Positions 58,956-64,000 of a DNA stretch of 64,000 nucleotides are shown here, piece by piece (position 1 is the first letter of the stretch; every line of letters begins with the position of its first letter). The DNA is from Branchiostoma floridae (lineage: Eukaryota > Chordata > Leptocardii > Amphioxiformes > Branchiostomatidae): positions 6,618,342-6,682,341 of the forward strand of contig NC_049995.1 in NCBI RefSeq assembly GCF_000003815.2, written 5' to 3'. Under the pieces are notes generated by a model. That model saw only the letters and a program-made list of their open reading frames with translations, was not told the DNA's origin and did no database searches. The position numbers and the translations under genes are program-made.

Positions 58956-60157
58956 AAGCTCTCCGTTTTAAGCATTAGAAGCCATCGCGTACAAATATTC
59001 ATTTTTAAGTAGTTTCTATCAAAATAGAAATAGATATTTTGGTCTTTTTAACGAATGGGTAACAATGCTCTCATCTGAAAATTGCTATGTTAGGACAGAA
59101 TGTGCCTGAATAGGGATACGATATTCAATCTCCTGTGTAGATGATACGAATCTAAGGCCAGGTTTAGTCCAAATTTATCTTTTATACCATCCCCTTATAA
59201 AAACACTGAAATCATCTCTGGCAACTCGAAGCAAGCACTTTTAAGTAGCCATTTTTTGGTCAGTATAAATCAAAAACACTGCGCCTATTTCTAAGCAAAA
59301 CATCGACAGAGGATAGCACACACACGCAACTGTCCAGACAAACAGATCGCTTACACACACAACCGCTAGGGCACGTCGAAGACATTCCGGACATGCGCAT
59401 TTTGTAGCAACAATGCTCATCCTCTGCATCTGATAGCATGCTTTAGTTTTTCATTGATAGCTATCTTTGTGTAAACAAGTATTTGACGCCACTAGCCGGG
59501 CCTGGTCTGGTCTGTACAAGGAGGTCAAAGACCTCTTTGGTCTGTGTTTGTGTTCCGTTGTAGTCTCCACCAGACTCCCATCTGGCAAAAAAGTAAGAGG
59601 GGACTTTTGCCTAGTTGGGAAGAAAAGCCTATTAGGAGTTAATTGGCCTAGTAGTGTTGGCCGGCCTAGTGGTGAGGAAATAACTCATCTGGTCGGCTGA
59701 CTCCCCTAGCATACTATTTATCTGTCTAGTTTCTACTATTTGAGTTTTTAGACTACCCATCTGCGGAGCCTGGTAGAGGCTAGTTTTCATGGGTTCGCTT
59801 CTACAAATGCTTCTCTTCCCGGGATTAGAAATAAATATAAAACGACAAGACGTCATCGCAACTTGTTTCATTCATGTCGTGCAAAATCAATTTCTTTGAT
59901 ACCCTGGAAGGCCGTAAAATAGAATTAATCGGGCCACTGATTATGCAAATGACATTCACATCTGCATAATTTATGTTAGGATGTAAAGCTCCAATACACA
60001 CTTAATGACACAGAAAAAAGACAAAGTCTATCCTAGATGTCTATTTTTGGATGAGTTTTGCAGGGTAGAATAAACAAGAAGTTGTGTGGGAAGTGACTCA
60101 ATTCCGTCAACACAGGTGGATCATATGGATGATTCAGTGATACAAAAACAGTATTGA

Positions 60158-60300
60158 AATGGTGACGATTGTCTCTTACAGTCGTGTCGGGGGTGAACAC
60201 AAGACAAACCAAGCCTGGGAAAGAACGGACTGTATGTTAAGTCATGTGATTTTGTCGGAGTTTTCTCTTTTTTTTTGCCGTCACGCATTAGTTTTGGGAT
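60158..60300 (+). repeat. Diverged repeat, copy 1 (GACGATTGTCTCTTACAGTC family)
   Basis: The block shares GACGATTGTCTCTTACAGTC, GGTGAACA-AAGAC, AGCCTGGGAAAGAA and TTAGTTTTGGG with 63538-63680. Confidence 0.75.
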
Positions 60301-60338
60301 CTACAGGGGATGTCATTTATAAAACTAGAAAGGTAATA

Positions 60339-61460
60339 TTTGCAAGCAAATACAGAATGTTACCTTCACATGTTGTAGTCTAACACTGGCAACTGTTTTG
60401 TTCATTCTTATTTGAACACTTTTCTAAATGTAGTGACCCGAGCCCCTCTAGATCTGACATTTGCTACATTATGTAACCGAACACCACATGGTGCCTGCTA
60501 CTTTACCGGTTACCATGGTGACAGCCGTCTGGTCCAGGTCGTTGACCTTATTTGTGCGGAGAAGAAGAAGAAACAAAGCAAAAGCAAACTTCTGTGAAGG
60601 TAACATAATTAAGTCAGTGTGGCCTTGCACTTTGTTGGTTAGTAGGTAGAATCGATTTATTTTGTATTTCTATTTTGATGTTTTTGAAAGTCACTGCGCT
60701 TTTTTTGCGTCAGTAAAGCTGATACGTATACGTCAGGTACACCGATAACCAGATCGTGTTTCAAAAACAAACCATGACGTCAGCTCGCTATGACGCGAGC
60801 ATTGTCAACAATCAATATGTGACATCTCGATCTCTTTGTTTGGGTTGGCAAGCTCTCAAAATAAACATCAACCGACATATTTCCGTTAGCAGTTACGTCA
60901 TTGATATATCTAGAATAATGATACAGAACTAGAAAGATAACAGTCTGGGTACCATCCGGATAGCAGTTCGCTCTTGACTTTCTGCTACTTTCTGCTTCGG
61001 AACAGCAGAGAAGCGACTGTATATAATGTGTAATAAAAGTCGAAGCGAGAAGCGATTGTATATAGTGTATAATAAAAGCAGGAGCGAGAAGCGACTGTAT
61101 ATAATGTATACGTATAATAAACGTCGGAGCTAACTACTATCTGGATGGTACCCAGGCTAGAACAGTAACACATGCAAGCAAATACATGATGTTTACAGTT
61201 ACATGGTGTAACCTAACAACTTCCGCTCTTTTTTATTCATACTCAAACAAATGACTATATATGGTGGCCAGCCCCTCCGGCTCAAGCTGTCCTGCCACTT
61301 ACTACATTACGTAATCGAACACTACAGGGTATCATCTGTTTCATTACTAGTGACCATGGTAACTGTCTGGACCAGGTTATTGACCTTAATTGTTTGTAGA
61401 AGAAGAAGAAAGGGAGCAAAAATCTGTTTCTACTTCTGTGAGGGTAAATATGAAAATGGA
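60339..61460 (+). repeat. Direct duplication of about 280 bp, 832 bp apart
   Basis: 60339-60610 and 61171-61460 share GCAAGCAAATACA, CTACATTA-GTAA-CGAACAC, ACCATGGT, TCTGG-CCAGGT and GAAGAAGAAGAAA in order. A TIR element with internal repeats lies between the two copies. Confidence 0.75.
60945..61160. mobile_element. TIR element carrying a three-unit minisatellite
   Basis: CTGGGTACCATCCGGATAG at the left and CTATCTGGATGGTACCCAG at the right are inverted ends, with the similarity extending inward. Between them are three units of 39-45 bp, each with GAGAAGCGA, TGTATATA and AATAAA. No coding sequence. Confidence 0.75.
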
Positions 61461-61759
61461 CTAATGTATAAACCAGCATTATGCAAAAATAATAATGTTT
61501 ATATTATATAGCAACGATAGTCGTGGAGCCATGCTTAAAATGGTAATTAAAAAAAAGAAAATTACAGCTTTACATTTCACTCTATGCAATACAGTTTTAA
61601 ACGTCAACTAACACAATTTTCCCTTCATGGTACTAGTATGTTATGTCTACTTCTATAATATTATTTGTGGTATTCATAGTGATTTTTGTAATATTTTTGG
61701 CAGAAATTGGAGACTAGCACATTCTCCATTGTATTCCCAGATCCTTGGTGTAGTTCTAG

Positions 61760-61850
61760 CCTGATTAAATCTCACTTATAGCAGCCCGCCCAGCATCCAC
61801 CGCTGCCGGAAGGGGCCAGTTACAGCCACGGACAGCAGAGTTTGTGTTTA
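61760..61850. mobile_element. Dispersed repeat, copy 2 (AGCCTGATTAAATCT family)
   Basis: Matches 51599-51711 over the same ordered blocks. Confidence 0.65.
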
Positions 61851-63537
61851 ATACACATATTAGTGTAGTTCCATATTTGACAAGTACTGGTGTTACCTTG
61901 TTTTTACTTGTGCACACGACTGCGTTTTGGAGTTGTGCACACGACACAATTGTTTAAGTCTCCGCCACAGTTCTCTGAAATCTATTGACGAGCTGAACAA
62001 CAGCATGGAAATTCTCAGGGTGGGGCCGCGACAAAGCCTTAGTATCAACCGAGTATTTGCGTAAAGAAGACCAAATTGCGCGTGACAACGCTGTCTTTTC
62101 CGGTGTACCACGGCAAATCGCACAGAAAACATTTCCGTTCCAAATCCCCCTAACAATGGTCTTGACTGGAGTCATTCTAGTAACCAAAGATATCGATGCC
62201 TGGTAGCTGCTACAGAGCCCATTTCAGCAACCTAAGAAGTACAGAGGCCAGGCAGGGATTCTCTTCATGCAGAGGTCTTCATTATGATACTTTCCAAGCA
62301 GAGGTTTTGTTTATGATACTCTTCAAGCAGAGGTCTTCTTTATGATACTTTCCAAGCAGAGGTTTTGTTTATGAGACATAAAGAAAATGTTACAAAATTG
62401 AAAGCCCGTTAAAACGCCTAAAAACGTCAACAAACAGTCGGAGCCGAACCGTCTTTTGAAACAGTCGTCACTTCTTTACCTGTATTAGCACGCTCAGTTA
62501 CTTTATGTGTACTAGACAACACTTAAGTCTTAAGGATAACCCTTTTGCTTTTAAAGTTTTGTTTGTTTCTTTTTTTCTTTGTCTGCCTTTTAATGTGGCA
62601 GAATTATGAGATATTGCGCTTCTCTAAGAATGCACTCGAGATCTTTACTTTAAAAAGAGAAACGCACCTAATTGTATCTAAAGTCTTGCTAACTCTCCAG
62701 TATGCCCCCTTGACATTTTTATCCCTACGCTTACGGAAATGCAAATATTAGTTGGGCTTTCTTATTATTTCAACCATGTAAACACTAAGAAATGCCAAGA
62801 CGTCACAAAGGCTACACGGTGACAACTTACTTGAAGACTTGCAGACCTGCCAAATCGTTTTTACGTTCCATTTAATGTTGCGTGTGAACAGATTCATGTT
62901 TCTTTAGAAAATTTTCATTCAAGGTGACAAGAAGTTAAAATACGACATAAAAGAATGAAAAAAGTGTAGATCAGATTTTAAACAGTCCTTTCAAATGACG
63001 AGAAAACTGTTGACAAAAATAAACATTAAAACGCCCATTTTCTTCAAAAGTTGGCCGTATAACGCTACCATCGTTACAGTGGGTGGGATCGTTCTGGTAT
63101 GCTATGACGTGTTGTGGTAAAAAGGGACATGACAAACAGCTGAGTAATACAATACAAAACGTTTACATGGACCAAAACGTGCGCTCACGGAATGCTGAAA
63201 GCTGTTATCGTAGTGACACGAGACACATAAATTTGGTTTCAGAGGGATAAAACATTTGGTCATTCCGCGCTCAAAAGGACGCATGGAATTCTGACTTCTG
63301 ACATCTTATTGATGACATCCACGGGCGCATTGGTTTTCGCCTGTCCCAAAAAATACTGTGGCCACATATTGCCCAATAGCATCCCTGGTAAATCATGATT
63401 TTTATGCTTGACAAATATTGAAGATTTGCTCTCCATGGACATGGTAAAGGGGCACATGGTCCACGGGCATGGTCAGAGCATGGGGCCATAGCCCCCTTTT
63501 AAACAAGAATGCATGGCAGTAAAAATATTATTGAAAT

Positions 63538-63690
63538 GGCGACGATTGTCTCTTACAGTCTTACTGGAGGTGAACATAAGACCAAGCCTGGGAAAGAATG
63601 GTCTGGATGTTAAGTATTGTGTAGCAATTTGTAGCTGGATGTTTCCTTTTTTCGCCCTCGCCGCTTAGTTTTGGGGTCTCCATGACTTTG
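63538..63690 (+). repeat. Diverged repeat, copy 2 (GACGATTGTCTCTTACAGTC family)
   Basis: Matches 60158-60300 in the same orientation. Confidence 0.72.
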
Positions 63691-64000
63691 CTGTAAACGT
63701 TAACTTTGAAACGTCTGATTCTCCAACGACAATATGCAAGATTAAAAAAATAAATATATATCTCAAATATGGATATCTACAACTTGCTTGGGCTTTGAAA
63801 GGTCTTTTAAAGTGTTTCTGCAAATCTAAAGTGGTTTGTTTGTCAAGTCATTTCGAGTTACAGATCTTAACCTGTTTGGGGCAGAGGCAATATTTTTCTC
63901 AGCAAAAGACAAGTAACGTTAAGTACTGTAAGTACTCTGAATTCTGTCCGCCTACCGCCTTGTTTCAACCGCGAATGATCCATTCTCTCTACAGCGAAAT

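Larger units (their letters stand above)
57918..64000. other. Repeat-rich stretch without recognised genes
   Basis: Only repeats are supported: a SINE, a TA microsatellite, several duplicated non-coding blocks and a TIR element with internal tandem repeats. The missing first exon(s) of SLC30A may lie here on the minus strand, but none could be recognised. Confidence 0.5.

Noticed and set aside
59360-59440. First exon of SLC30A on the minus strand
   Set aside because: There is an ATG and a GTAAGC donor, but the phase does not match the two bases required by exon 57105-57036 and the peptide is unlike ZnT N-termini.
1-64000. CRISPR arrays, operons, prokaryotic or viral genes
   Set aside because: Repeats lack regular spacers, genes are interrupted by GT-AG introns, and no viral structural or replication genes were recognised.

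Overview
The window looks like nuclear DNA of an invertebrate deuterostome, most likely a lancelet (Branchiostoma). It has short exons with GT-AG introns, vertebrate-like orthologues with vertebrate-like exon phases, moderate AT content and dense small DNA transposons. The species call is an inference; the gene calls rest on translated exons that splice in phase. There are four N gaps: 283-1042, 6167-6266, 9502-10200 and 12879-12978.

Layout, left to right. (1) 1-1890, minus: part of a Thr/Ser-rich mucin-like protein that continues off the left edge; its repeats run into a gap. (2) 7994-11808, minus: a C22orf39 (PANTS)-type small CX9C-like protein, with an exon probably lost in the 9502-10200 gap. 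(3) 14598-25432, plus: RAD21 cohesin subunit, 13 coding exons, 643 codons, both candidate separase sites visible. (4) 27573-30333, minus: KLHDC9-like kelch protein, four exons, 351 codons, convergent with RAD21. (5) 34854-44699, plus: pyrroline-5-carboxylate reductase closest to PYCR3, six exons. (6) 51264-57105, minus: SLC30A (ZnT2/3/8-type) zinc transporter, eight exons, N-terminus missing, with a greatly expanded His-rich loop encoded by a 36-bp tandem repeat. 57106-64000 holds transposon remnants (a Penelope-like GIY-YIG fragment, a tRNA-headed SINE, MITEs, local duplications) and no recognisable host gene, although the missing SLC30A first exon(s) may lie there or beyond. These genes do not form a pathway; they are ordinary neighbours in an animal genome.

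The most unusual pattern is that exon-intron boundaries have been copied, in tandem, into adjacent introns. It is seen at seven splice sites in three of the genes (RAD21 exon 4 and exon 8 donors; PYCR exon 4 acceptor and exon 5 donor; SLC30A acceptor and donor of the TM1 exon and acceptor of the next exon). Copies range from nearly identical (58 of 59 exonic bases) to badly decayed, and several keep a usable-looking splice site. One would insert 35 in-frame residues into PYCR. PYCR also carries a separate phase-0/0 exon-like block (41484-41570) homologous to the end of exon 4. Several transposon families could be delimited by their target-site duplications.
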